The translations under genes and the position numbers were made by a program. The notes below the pieces were generated by a model, which was not told where the DNA came from, did no database searches, and was given only the letters and a program-made list of their open reading frames with translations. This document shows positions 20,470 through 32,140 of a stretch of 64,000 nucleotides of DNA, one piece after another; position 1 is the first letter of the stretch, and each line of letters opens with the position of its first letter. The DNA lies in assembly GCA_033807695.1 (NCBI GenBank), contig CM066311.1:1-64000 (forward strand), written 5' to 3'. The DNA is from Daedaleopsis sinensis. Its lineage: Eukaryota > Basidiomycota > Agaricomycetes > Polyporales > Polyporaceae.

Positions 20470-21830
20470 ATCACACACCACAGCATGTACAGACTTCTTG
20501 TTGCAACGGAATGACCCTCACTGCAGTGACGGACTTCCCAGACTGCCATGTTTCGCATGTCACATATGTTCTGTGACAGAATGACTTGCACCGCAAAGAC
20601 GGACTTCCCGGAAGTCCACTTTGGCACAGTCACCCTCATTTTGTGACAGGACAGGACCTACTGAAGTGACAGACTTCCAGGACTACCATGTTTCACATGT
20701 CATAGACATTTCACGACAGGATGACTTGCACTGCAGAGACGGACTTCCCGGAAGTCCACTTTTGCATGGTGATGATTATTTCATGACAGGACGACACTTG
20801 ATGCGGTGATGGACTTCCCAGACTTCCATATGTCTTATGCTACGGACATTTTGTGACAGGGTGAGACCCACTGCAGAGACGGACTTCCCAGAAGTCCACT
20901 TTTGCACAGTCACACTGATTTTGTGACAGGATGATATCCACTGCAGTGACGGACTTCCGGGACTGCCATGTTTCGAATATCACACACATTCTGTGACAGA
21001 ATGGCTTGTACTGCAGAGATGGACTTCCCGGAAGTCCACTTTTGTATGGTAACCCCCCACAGCATACACAGACTTTTAGACTTCTACAGTCTATGTGTCG
21101 GCATTCCATAGCAGAGATGGATTTCCTGGACCGCCATGTTTCGCATCTGACACACATTTTGTGACAGGATGGCTCGCACTGCAGTGACGGACTTCCCGGA
21201 CTGCCACATTTTGCATGTCACACACATTTCGTGACATATTGGCTCACACACAGTCATGGACTTCCGGGACTGCCATGTTTCACGTGTCATACAGATTTTG
21301 TGACAGAATGACTCCCTGCAGTGATGGACTTCCGGGAAGTCCACTTTTGCACAGTGGCCCGCATCTCGTGACAGGACAACACCACAGCAGTGACGGACTT
21401 CTGGGACTGCCATACTCTTCTTGTCATACTCATTACATGACAAAATAGCTTGTACTGCAGAGACGGACTTCTAGGAAGTCCACTTTTGCGCTGTCACACC
21501 CTACAGCATTCGCAAACTTCCCTGGCATTTATGCTAATATCCCATAGCAGCGGTGGACTTCTTAGACTGCCATATTTCACATATGATACCCATTTGACAT
21601 GTTGCGCAAATCTGCCATCTACAGTGTCACTTATGTATTACAGTGTAGAATATACAGAAAATGCGCATGTGCACTGTATGGCATGTGAGGAGGTGCGTTG
21701 CAGAGGTGTGAATAAACCCTATTCTAGGGTTGATAAACCCTAGGCTGTGGTTGGGCAAACCCTACGCTAGGGCTCAGTCTCCCACCCAAAGTCGACCCTG
21801 AGCCGACCCAAAGGTCCATAATCTCTTCAT
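20470..21830. repeat. 1.36-kb duplicated block, copy 1
   Basis: This block recurs at 22258-23618 at a constant offset of 1788 bp with very few differences. Copy 1 ends at CTTCATAAC and is followed by fresh satellite units at 21831, so the 428 bp between copies was added or amplified separately. Confidence 0.9.
21655..21830. repeat. Dispersed telomere-motif repeat, copy 1
   Basis: A ~175-bp repeat found three times in the window. It contains AAACCCTATTCTAGGGTTGA, then TAAACCCTAGGCTGTGG and AACCCTACGCTAGGGCTCAG, i.e. telomere motifs in both orientations, followed by CCCACCCAAAGTCGACC and ATAATCTCTTCATAAC. Confidence 0.9.
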
Positions 21831-22257
21831 AACACACAGTCATGGACTTCCGGGACTGCCATGTTTCACGTGTCATACAGATTTTGTGACAGAATGACTC
21901 CCTGCAGTGATGGACTTCCGGAAAGTCCACTTTTGCACGATAACACATCACAGCATGTACAGACTTCTTGTTGCAATGGAATGACCCTCACTGCAGTGAC
22001 GGACTTCCCGGACTGCCATGTTTCGCATGTCGCATATGTTCTGTGACAGAATGACTTGCACCGCAAAGACGGACTTCCCGGAAGTCCACTTTGGCACGAT
22101 AACACATCACAGCATGTACAGACTTCTTGTTGCAATGGAATGACCCTCACTGCAGTGACGGACTTCCCGGACTGCCATGTTTCGCATGTCGCATATGTTC
22201 TGTGACAGAATGACTTGCACCGCAAAGACGGACTTCCCGGAAGTCCACTTTGGCACG

Positions 22258-23618
22258 ATAACACATCACAGCATGTACAGACTTCTTGTTGCAATGGAAT
22301 GACCCTCACTGCAGTGACGGACTTCCCGGACTGCCATGTTTCGCATGTCGCATATGTTCTGTGACAGAATGACTTGCACCGCAAAGACGGACTTCCCGGA
22401 AGTCCACTTTGGCACAGTCACCCTCATTTTGTGACAGGACAGGACCTACTGCAGTGACAGACTTCCAGGACTACCATGTTTCACATGTCATAGACATTTC
22501 ACGACAGGATGACTTGCACTGCAGAGACGGACTTCCCGGAAGTCCACTTTTGCATGGTGATGATTATTTCATGACAGGACGACACTTGATGCGGTGATGG
22601 ACTTCCCAGACTTCCATATGTCTTATGCTACGGACATTTTGTGACAGGGTGAGACCCACTGCAGAGACGGACTTCCCAGAAGTCCACTTTTGCACAGTCA
22701 CACTGATTTTGTGACAGGATGATATCCACTGCAGTGACGGACTTCCGGGACTGCCATGTTTCGAATGTCACACACATTCTGTGACAGAATGGCTTGTACT
22801 GCAGAGATGGACTTCCCGGAAGTCCACTTTTGTATGGTAACCCCCCACAGCATACACAGACTTTTAGACTTCTACAGCCTATGTGTCGGCATTCCATAGC
22901 AGAGATGGACTTCCTGGACCGCCATGTTTCGCATCTGACACACATTTTGTGACAGGATGGCTCGCACTGCAGTGACGGACTTCCCGGACTGCCACATTTT
23001 ACATGTCACACACATTTCGTGACATATTGGCTCACACACAGTCATGGACTTCCGGGACTGCCATGTTTCACGTGTCATACAGATTTTGTGACAGAATGAC
23101 TCCCTGCAGTGATGGACTTCCGGGAAGTCCACTTTTGCACAGTGGCCCGCATCTCGTGACAGGACAACACCACAGCAGTGACGGACTTCTGGGACTGCCA
23201 TAGTCTTCTTGTCATACTCATTACATGACAAAATAGCTTGTACTGCAGAGACGGACTTCTAGGAAGTCCACTTTTGCGCTGTCACACCCTACAGCATTCG
23301 CAAACTTCCCTGGCATTTATGCTAATATCCCATAGCAGCGGTGGACTTCTTAGACTGCCATATTTCACATATGATACCCATTTGACATGTTGCGCAAATC
23401 TGCCATCTACAGTGTCACTTATGTATTACAGTGTAGAATATACAGAAAATGCGCATGTGCACTGTATGGCATGTGAGGAGGTGCGTTGCAGAGGTGTGAA
23501 TAAACCCTATTCTAGGGTTGATAAACCCTAGGCTGTGGTTGGGCAAACCCTACGCTAGGGCTCAGTCTCCCACCCAAAGTCGACCCCGAGCCGACCCAAA
23601 GGTACATAATCTCTTCAT
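22258..23618. repeat. 1.36-kb duplicated block, copy 2
   Basis: Second copy of the block at 20470-21830. Its end (CTTCATAACCCTGAG) borders non-satellite DNA. Confidence 0.9.
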
Positions 23619-23620
23619 AA
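23443..23620. repeat. Dispersed telomere-motif repeat, copy 2
   Basis: Same repeat as 21655-21830, carried in the duplicated block. The copies differ at a few bases, for example CGACCCTGAG against CGACCCCGAG. Confidence 0.9.
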
Positions 23621-26209
23621 CCCTGAGTTATAGCCATTGTATGTACCCGCATGTCTACTCATCTCGACTGAACAGATCGCGCTCGTCGTGTTGCACTCCG
23701 GTGAGATCCTGCGTTCCCGCTCTAGACCATGCATGCTCACCGTATGTCTCTAGCTCCAGATCGCCCATATGCGTCCGAGGCCTGGAACGAACTAGTGAGC
23801 ACGGCGCAAACGCATCACGTTTTCTTTTTCTCAGGGAGAGCACTCACTGCTGCCGCATAGAATCGCGATATTCTTCAAATCAGTGCGTCGGCGACAACTG
23901 TACGCATGAACTTACAGGTGCGTGCTTACCATCAATGTGAGCAGTACTGACCTCGTCTACTCCTAGCCGTCACTCGCGTCCAGCCCGCCCTTGTGCGCGT
24001 CCGGACGGCATGCTCTTCTGGAGCTCCTGCACCCATGACGCTGTCCGAGTCTGCTGGAACGAGGTGAGTACCGCCCCCGATTCGCTGCCCGGGCCTTGCT
24101 GACTGCCGCGGACATTCCCCCAGCAGGTTGTCCTGCAAGCGTAGCACGCTCACCAACAAGGGCCCGGAGAGGTCGTAGTCGCCGGAGATCTGCTGGGAGG
24201 TGAGTACGGCGCCGCGTCCACTGCTCTCGCTGATAGCTGTCTACAGAAGGTTAGCATTCGCTGCGCGCGCGAGATGGGCGAGGAGAGGTGCGTGCCCTCG
24301 CATCCGTCGCCAGTAGCTCGAGGGACTCAGGGGGTCCGGTCCACCGTCCAGGTCTGCTGTAACGAGGTCAGTACCGCGCCGCCGAACTCACTACTTACCT
24401 TAGCTCTTCGTCGTTCACGGAAAGACTACGGTACACACGGGATGCACGCGGCCTGGCCGTGCGCGTCCTCGGAGCCGATTGCTAGGTCGAGATGCTGTGC
24501 GAGGGCTGGTGACACGAAGTGAGTACCGCGGCGCATCCATCCGCTGGTCTTCAAAGTGATGACTGGTGTCCTTCCGAGATGCGCAGGGCATGGAGGTGCG
24601 CTCTCCCGCATCCGCGTCCGCATCCGCGTCCGCATCCGCGTCCGCATCCGTGTCCGCATCCGCGTCCGCATCACGAGTAGCTGGAAGGACCGACTGGACT
24701 CCGTCTTTGCTTGCCCGTCACGGTCGTCCACGCCGCCACATACCGCCATATCCACCGTAAGTTTAAGGCAACCTACGTACGCGCACAGCTGCTGACGGTG
24801 ATCGGACAGACAGTCCTCTCTCGCGCGCTGTAAGCCGAAAGCGGTACTGTATAGCGTCGCACTCATTGTGAGTTGTAAGCACCAAAACTGGCCAGTTAGT
24901 CCCTTCGCTCTCCCCGTGTAGGCGACGCCGCACGCCGTCAAACGCCCCGTGAGCTCTAGACTGTATATCTATGCGCACCGCTACTCCTCCTCAACTGGAC
25001 AGATCCAATCGTCGCTCCCGCCAGACGTTGGCAGTCCGGGACGCCGCTCTGCTGGCACAGTCTCCGGCCTAGCAGATCCAGCGCCGCTGCCATCCCATTT
25101 AAGCCGTACGCAACCCCGTCAGCTCCCGCACCTTGCGCAAGTCCCCCTTACGTTTGACACCCGGCTGCTCTCTCGTCCGATGGTACACTGAGGGCACTGA
25201 ACAGAGCTGACCGCAACACGCCCCCCACCCGCGGTGAGTAAATCGTGTATATGCATACATTGAGCTCATGTTGTAACAGATCATTCGACAGACGGCCGTC
25301 CGCGACGCCTCCTTGCGTACAGCCTGAGGCTCGATTCTCTCTGTAAGTACCCCCCACAATGGTTTGACTTGATGGCTGCGCTGCGCCCTAGCATTGTTCC
25401 CCGTATTCCACTACGAACTATCGCCCCAAGTTCTGTCTACGGCCGCCGCCTGCGCCGCTACACTGTTTATATTCCTAAGCTAAGTACTTCCGATGACTAG
25501 TGCACGAGGACTGACTAGCAGGGTCACGCGCGTGCTACAGATCGCTCCCGCCGACGTTGCTTGGAGGACTTCAGCCGTCAACGACGCCGTCTTGCCCGTA
25601 GGCCTGCAGAAACGGAAGGCCTAGAGCGTGAGCGGCGTCCGCGACGTCTGCCTGTACTCAAACAGCGGTGCGTCCGTACTTGTTGATATTGCGATTTCGG
25701 TACTCATGTACAACCTTCTTTTAGACATGCAGGACGGTTTACAAGGATTCGTGTCTCGGATACATGGCGGTATTGCGCAAGGGCGAGCCCGCGAGGAGAC
25801 GTCTTAGACGTCGTGTCGTATCCTGTCTCCCTGCAGCTCATGTAGCACGTACGGCCGTCCACAAGGATCCGCTGTGCGGCACCCTTCAACATGCTGCGCC
25901 CGCCCCTCTCTCCGATACCCCGGGGAACTAGGCCAGGCCGAGCGCGGGACACGGCGTCCTGGACGTCGTCCTACGACCATCGCAGCTCACCCGCACGCTG
26001 AGTTGGCTCAAGAGCAATGCACTCTGCGGCCGCCCAGTCAGTAATCCCTAAGTCTTTCGTTTGGTGCCGATGTACTCGCAGCCCAGTAAGACTACATAAT
26101 AAAATACACGTCAAGTTAGGGCACGCAGTCACATTCGTTCGAAACGACACATATGCATGATGATTCGGAACCCACACGGGAACGGTAAATATTACATGAT
26201 AGGCAATGT
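23621..26209. other. Gene-less stretch with repeated splice-donor-like modules
   Basis: No complete gene seen. GAGGTGAGTACCGC or close variants occur at 24061, 24197, 24364 and 24516, each preceded by a CTGCTG(T/G)AACGAG-like segment and followed within 50-70 bp by an acceptor-like pyrimidine tract and CAG. Further GTGAGTA and GTAAGTA sites at 25234 and 25345 continue the pattern. A 12-bp minisatellite lies at 24607-24673, and five GRCGTC-N3-GACGYC-type dyads lie between 25294 and 25967. It looks like decayed tandem exon-intron modules. Confidence 0.45.
24607..24673. repeat. 12-bp minisatellite (GCATCCGCGTCC)n
   Basis: About five and a half units of GCATCCGCGTCC, one unit with CGTGTCC. Confidence 0.9.
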
Positions 26210-29200
26210 TCAAGACTTAGCAGCACGAGTCTTGACAACACGAGCAGCAGATCCTCCACGAATGTTCCCCGCGTGGCCACGCGAGAGCGGGAGGTCACCG
26301 CTCCCAGTCGAGCGAGGCTGAACCTTCAAGCCCGCCGCGGTAGCCTGGTCGAGGATTGCGCGACGTGCAGCCGCCGCGGCCTTGCGCCCGCTGCCCGACG
26401 GAGACTCTTCTACGCGAGGAGTCTCGTGTGCCACGCCATCCACCTTGTTCTTCTTCTGCGGAGGCTGATCGCCGGCCCCATCGTCCTCCGACTCCTCGAC
26501 GTTGATCTCTCGGGGAGTCTTGCGTTGCACCGTCTTGATCGACAATTCCTTGCCGGGCACAACGTCGACGTCGAGATACGTCCCATCAGCGTCGAAGTCG
26601 CTGAGGTCCGTAGGGAGAGGGGTAAGAGAGTCCCTACGTCCAAGCTCGGGGATTAAGGGAGCGGACGGGGTGATGCCAGCCGCTGTCACGGGCGTGATCG
26701 CCTCCCCCGTCCCGGTCTTCAAGTTCTTGCTAGCCTCGTTGGTGTCCTGGGCGCCGTCAGCCCCGCCCGCACCGGCCTCGCCAGCAGGGGTACCATTGCC
26801 GGCTGGCTCAATCGTACCGTCGCGTTGTCCTGTGAATACATCAGCCCCAATCGGGCTCACGAAGCGAGAAGCCTCACCTGAGCCTGGTGCGGAAGGCTTC
26901 GCGGCAGACTTGTCGCCCTGTGTTGACTTGCGAGGAATGCGTTGAGGACGCGGTTTGGGAGGGGACTTCTTCGGCGCGAGGCCATTGTCTTCGCGATCCG
27001 CGTTGTCCTCGCTCTCGACGGTCGGCTTGGACTTGGTTTTGCGAGCCTTCTTGGCGGGAGGAGCAGTGCTCGCGTCGTCCTCGTCCTCGCTCTCGACGGT
27101 CGGCTTGGACTTGGTTTTGCGAGCCTTCTTGGCGGGAGGAGCAGTGCTCGCGTCGTCCTCGTCCTCGCTCTCCACGGTCGGCTTGGACTTGATCTTGCGA
27201 GCCTTCTTAGCTGGAGGAGCAGTGCTCGCTTCGTCCTCGTCCTCGCTCTCGACGGTCGGCTTGGACTTGATCTTGCGAGCCTTCTTGGCCGGAGCAGCGG
27301 TGCTCGAGTCGTCCTCGCTGTCCACGAGCGGGGCGTTCGGGCCGTCCCCATTAACGTCGTTCTTCGCAGCGGAGGCGGCCTTGCGCTTATTAGCGGCTTT
27401 GACGGGGTTGGTGACGTTGCTGGCCTTGACAGGCGACTTCTTGCCTGAGATGTCCGACTCACCCGACGTCTTCTTGCGGCCTTGCGAATCCTTAGACGGG
27501 GCGGGAGGATCGGATGTCTGCGGCGTGGAGTTGGCGGCGGCCGCCTTCTTGCGCCCCTTCTTCGTTGGCTTCGCACCGTCGGCGACGACCGCAGCCTGCT
27601 CATCCTGTGACGGATCTGCTGCAGCAGGGTCCTTCTTCGTGCGGCCCTTCGTCTTGCGGCCGCTGGTCGTCGAGGCATCTTGTTTGTCTTCCGGACCATG
27701 TTCGTCTTCAGAATCGTCGAAGATCTCGTCGTCGTCGGGGGCGACAAACGCACGTTCTAACGCAACGATCAGCGACAAATATTAAGGACGGAAGACGGAA
27801 CATACTGAGGGAAGTCGACGACTTGATGAATGCTGCGTGCATCAAAGACTTGTCAAACGATATGTTGTTGAGAAACACGTCCGGGGACTTGGTTGCGATG
27901 AGGCGGTACACCTGTACGATTTTCGGTTGCGGCTGCCGCCACACTCGACCGATAAGCTGGGCATCCTCTTGAGCAGACCACAGAGTATCCTGCGCAGCAT
28001 GAACAGTCAGATCAGTTGCAATGCGCGCGCGAGAAACTGCATATTTACCACAATGATCATAATGTTCGCGAACGCGATATTCAATCCTACCATGCCGACA
28101 CCAGACAGAAGGAGTACACGGCAGTCCGGATTGGCCTTGAAGCGATGGAGTGACTCGGTCCGAGCCTGTGGGCTCTTCGAGCCGTTCACCTCCGCAAACA
28201 TGATTCCGGCCTCGTTGAGAGCCTGCTGGACAATGAGTAACATGGGAGACTCATACGAATCAAACGAACCTTTTTCACAATCCAGTTGTTCTTGGGAAAG
28301 GCGAGGTACACTACGATGCGGTCAGGGCCGAGAGATGCGTCTTGAACGACGGATTTCGCGGGAGGAGACCCGTCGGCCTGCGGTAGATAGTCAGGATCAG
28401 GACCGAACGTGTTGTTTGTAGAGTCGACGACGGCCAACGGAGCGAGACCGGGAGCGAGTAAGTGGTGATGTATTAAGGCGAGCAGTGCGTTGATCTTCGT
28501 CGACGGCTGGTCAGAGTACAGGAGGTCGGCCGGCCAGTCATCTTCGCTCATCGCGGCGAGGATTTCATGGAGGAGGGTCTCGCGAATCCCAAGATAGAAT
28601 GCCTGTCATGATTGTAAGTATTAGTAATTGATACAAGACACGAGACCGCAGATGAGACGTCCACGACGCCGCCCGCCGGAGAGAACAGGGCCGACCATGC
28701 ACATCACGCTCGCATGCATGGTATCCCTGAGCGCGACGGTTACTGTGAGACGACGTCCAGGACGCCGCTCACGGAGGGGAACCCCTTGCACGATGACGAG
28801 AGACGCAGAGCCTGTACCGCTATGGACGAGAAGGGGCGTCCGCGACGTCCGCCCGCACGCACGGCGAGACACACTGAGCCTGCGGCGCTATGGACGAGAA
28901 GGGGCGTCCGCGACGTCCGCCCGCACGCACGGCGAGACACGCTGAGCCTACGGCGCTATGGACGAGAAGGGGCGTCCGCGACGTCCGCCTGCACGCACGG
29001 CGAGACACGCTGAGCCCACAGCGCTATAGACGAGAAGGGGCGTCCGCGACGTCCGCTCGCCCGCACGCGCGGACTGCGACACTCCGCGCGATTTACGCCC
29101 CTTGCAAGCGACACCCGACGTCTGAGACGGCGCACAGGATGTCCCGGCAATTGCATAGGTGCTTTGGGGCGCACGCGCTCTGCGCCGTCTCAGACGTCGG

Positions 29201-32064
29201 GGTATGGGCTGGTGGCAAGAGCCGAAATTATCGTAGCAGTATACAGAGCGTAGTGAGGCGTCCACGACGCCTCACCAAGTCCAGTACCCGTTTCCGATCG
29301 GGGCCCAGACTCAATCGACTTGCCACGCCGTCGGACGTCAACGACGTCCGCTCCCACGACAGGATACATAGTCGTAGCAAAACGACACCACGCTCACGTA
29401 TCCTGTCGCGGACCCGCCGACGCTGCATGACTGTGATCACTGTAATGTTGTGCTCACCTGTAACTTCTTGCCGGACCCCGAGGCGACTGCTTCGTTGCTG
29501 ATCTCCTCGGCCAACTCGTCCTGCACCTCGTGTTCTTCCTGCGTGAGTTCGAGCAGGATCGCGTGCTCGTGGTAGTCAGACAGCCCAGAAATCGGTTTGC
29601 CGCTCCAGTCGAGGGATTTGAGGGTACGGCGGAGGATCGCATTTTTGAAACCGTCGCGGATGTCCTTAACCCAGGTCTGCACGACCTCGTTGTACTCCTT
29701 ACGGCCGTCCGTCCGAGTCTTCTGACCCTTGACGAGGGCTCGAGCGAGCGTGATCTCACCCTTCCCGTCCTTGCGCTTCTGTCGTTCGCTTCGAGCGGCA
29801 CGGTCAAGCGCCCTCCGGTGCTCATCCATCTTCTCGGCTTCGTTTTGGAACGTGGCGAGCCCGAGGAATCGCCCAATGTTGCACAAGTCCTGTCGAATCG
29901 TGGTCAGAAGCAACCAAGCAAGTATGTACACAAACTCACCTGCGGCGACGTCATCACCGGCGTCGCGGTCATCGCGACGGTCATGACAGACCGACGGCGG
30001 AGCTCAGTGCAGACGATGTTCGCGAAGTTCAACGTTCGGATCTGGTGAGCCTCGTCGACCATGACGGTCGCGTATTCCCGGCCCCGCGAGAACAGTGTGT
30101 GTTTGGTCGACCCCCTCTCATGGCTGAGTCGTGGACGCATCCGCTCGATCTTGTTAGTCCCCAGAGGCTTGAAGTATTCCTCGGCATCCGATTTGAGAGC
30201 CTAGTGCGGAGTCAGCAACGGGACGCAACACAATACGGAAGAACGTACTGCGAGTGTCGTGATGATCACACGGCGGTGCATGGGGGAGTCTAACTTGTCC
30301 CAGTGCTCCCAGAACGCCTTGCGTACGTTCTCGCGGAACTTGCCGGTATACGGCATGTAGCTGAACGCACCGTGCTCTCCCCAGCGAGCCATCTCTGCCA
30401 TCCACTGGTCCAACAGGCTGACCGGGACGACAATGATGTGTGGCTGCGACGGCAGGTTGCCCTGTGGACCACCGGGGAACTTCTTGTCGCCTGTACGAGC
30501 TGTTAATCGCGATACACGTAACTGGTAAAGGGTAGACAACTCACTGAACATGCCAGGGAAGCACCGCTCCTTCGATTGAGCAAAGGATTCCAGGTAGTTC
30601 GCATACATCGCGATGTAACCGAGATGCTGAGACGACTTCCCGACGCCAACCTCGTCAGCTGTGAGCATGGGCCGCCCCTCAAAGGTGTTCTCCAAGAGCC
30701 GCAAGATAGCCGCAAACTGGTGCCAACACAGTTTCAGCGGAGAGGCCTTGTCGCTGGCTAGGAAGTCGCGACCTGCTTGTGTCGAAGAGTCGAGCTCGCC
30801 GTTCGGATCGTAAGTGCGGTTGAATCCCGGGATGTGGCCGTCCGTGATGCCGATGAGCCGGTACAACTCCTCGGGAGTATGACTGGCAAACCTCTCCGTA
30901 CCCTCGCTCCACGGCCCGACGTCGACCCCTGGGGTGGGGAGTACCGCCTCCAATTCGTCCTCGTCTGTCGCCCGCAACGAATCTTGAATACCTTGAAGGA
31001 CGGACTCGACGTCGTCCGCGCTCGGAAGCGCGGCGAGGGCGCGGCGAAGGACGGGCGGGAGTTCTGGTCAAAGGAGGAGTCAGATCTGCGCGCACGGACA
31101 CTACTCATCACTACGGACGAGACACTCACTGTTGTCGGTGATCGCGTCACCCCGCTTGAGCACAGTAGCCTCCATGGCCTCGAGCTGCTCCAGGTAGAGG
31201 TTACAGCGCTTCGTACGCGAGTCGTCCTTGAAGAGCGCGAGCTTCGTCAGATACTTGCGTGTGTTCGAGAGATACGCCCTGATGTTGGCGGGCGAGCAGT
31301 CTCCCTTTTGAAGTGCTGATGGAAAAGCGTCAGCCCCGAGTATGTGAAACACCAAGTAGTGTTCACGCACCGAGATACGTATCGTCGACCTTCGCCTGAA
31401 GCTTGTTGAGCGCGTTAATGCGCGCGCTGAAGACCTTCCGCCAGCGGTTGTATGTGAGCGCGGTGACACGCCGCAGCCACTTGTTGTACTCGACCTTCGG
31501 GAGTGTCTTCGTCCACATCCCGCTCTTACCAAAGATCCTGCTGATGATGTTGGGGAACGCGATGGCGGCGAGGCCGTCCTCCATACTCGGTAGCTGCAGC
31601 ATACGTTAGGAGATGCACACACAAGTTGCCGCAAGCCAGTGACCACGCACCGTATCTCCACTGATCGCCGCAATCGAATACATGCCGAGGTTCTGATTGT
31701 TGAACTCCTCGTCGATGATTGCGTTCAGGCCCCACGACTTCCAATGCAGGGCAAACCACTCCTTGAGAATGTTGCGACCTTTGATGTCGTAGGCCGTGCG
31801 CCCAGCGAACTCGCGCGCCATGGCGAAATCGTGGCGGTCCTTCTCCGGGATTGTGAAGTACTTACGAGCGTACGCTTGCAAGGCGGCATGGTCGTCCGAC
31901 GAGAGGCCGGTCGACTCTGGCGTGGCGCTGCTGCACCAGGGCGCCTCGTCGCACTGCGTGATGTCTGCGAACTCATCGCTGTTGAACGGCATGGGGTCTT
32001 CGACCGGGTCCTCGCTAGACGCAGAGAGGTCGAGGAAAACGACGTGAAAGGGTGGGGTAGGCAT
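26210..32064 (-). CDS. SNF2-like DEAH helicase with acidic repeat tail
   Basis: Eleven exons on the minus strand: 32064-31651, 31593-31371, 31315-31130, 31063-30545, 30490-30249, 30200-29940, 29889-29458, 28602-28270, 28225-28049, 27989-27806 and 27756-26210. All junctions are GT-AG and the total is 4518 nt, exactly 1505 residues plus stop. Motif I is ADEVGVGKSS (~405-414), Ia-like IIVVPVSLLDQW, motif II VDEAHQ (~576-581), motif III AMTATP, motif V SGVGMVGLN and motif VI QLIGRVWRQPQ (~940). That is the SF2/Snf2 order of ATP-dependent DNA translocases. The tail (from ~990) is acidic and disordered, with four 26-residue repeats containing ESEDED and APPAKKARK, a likely nuclear signal. Ten introns are 44-66 nt except intron 7 (855 nt). 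The acceptor of exon 9 is ambiguous (CAGCAG). The molecular substrate is unknown. Confidence 0.9.
26990..27310 (-). repeat. 78-bp coding repeat in the helicase tail
   Basis: Four tandem 78-bp (26-codon) units within the last exon, carrying S(K)PTVESEDED and PPAKKARK. They vary mainly at IKSK/TKSK. The period is a multiple of three, consistent with selection on protein. Confidence 0.9.
28603..29457 (-). other. Unusually long intron 7 of the helicase, repeat-filled
   Basis: 855 nt between donor CAG|GTGAGCAC and acceptor CATGACAG, against 44-66 nt for the other introns. It holds four 68-bp tandem units (about 28800-29085), a perfect 21-bp inverted repeat (29114-29134 with 29181-29201) and ten GACGTC-type dyads. 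It splits the two RecA-like halves of the helicase. Confidence 0.8.
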
Positions 32065-32132
32065 TGCGCTGGGAGTACACCGTAAGGGGAGAGATGAACG
32101 GGGGTGCATGGGCCGTTCCTCGACCTCCAGCC

Positions 32133-32140
32133 CTTTATAT
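32133..32140 (-). promoter_or_regulatory. TATA-box-like ATATAAAG upstream of helicase
   Basis: The minus strand reads ATATAAAGGG about 70 bases before the chosen ATG (32064). The position and sequence fit a TATA element. No other supporting signal was found. Confidence 0.5.

Larger units (their letters stand above)
19735..23440. repeat. Satellite array with alternating palindromic units
   Basis: The array alternates two related units of roughly 80-100 bp. Type 1 carries GGACTTCCGGGACTGCCATG; type 2 carries the perfect 17-bp palindrome GGACTTCCCGGAAGTCC followed by ACTTTTGCACAG. Linkers include TTTTGTGACAGAATGACTTG and CACTGCAGTGACGG. Short frames in both directions are by-products of the repeat. 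Units at 21936, 22095 and 22254 form three near-identical 159-bp copies. No enzyme gene lies in the array. Confidence 0.93.

Noticed and set aside
21866..22384. 172-codon minus-strand frame with repeated 53-residue units
   Set aside because: It is the translation of three 159-bp satellite units; the period happens to be divisible by three. No homology or start context.
19735..23440. CRISPR-like spacing of palindromic repeats
   Set aside because: The spacers are themselves repeated and similar, units are long and variable, there are no cas genes, and the genome is eukaryotic. It is a satellite.
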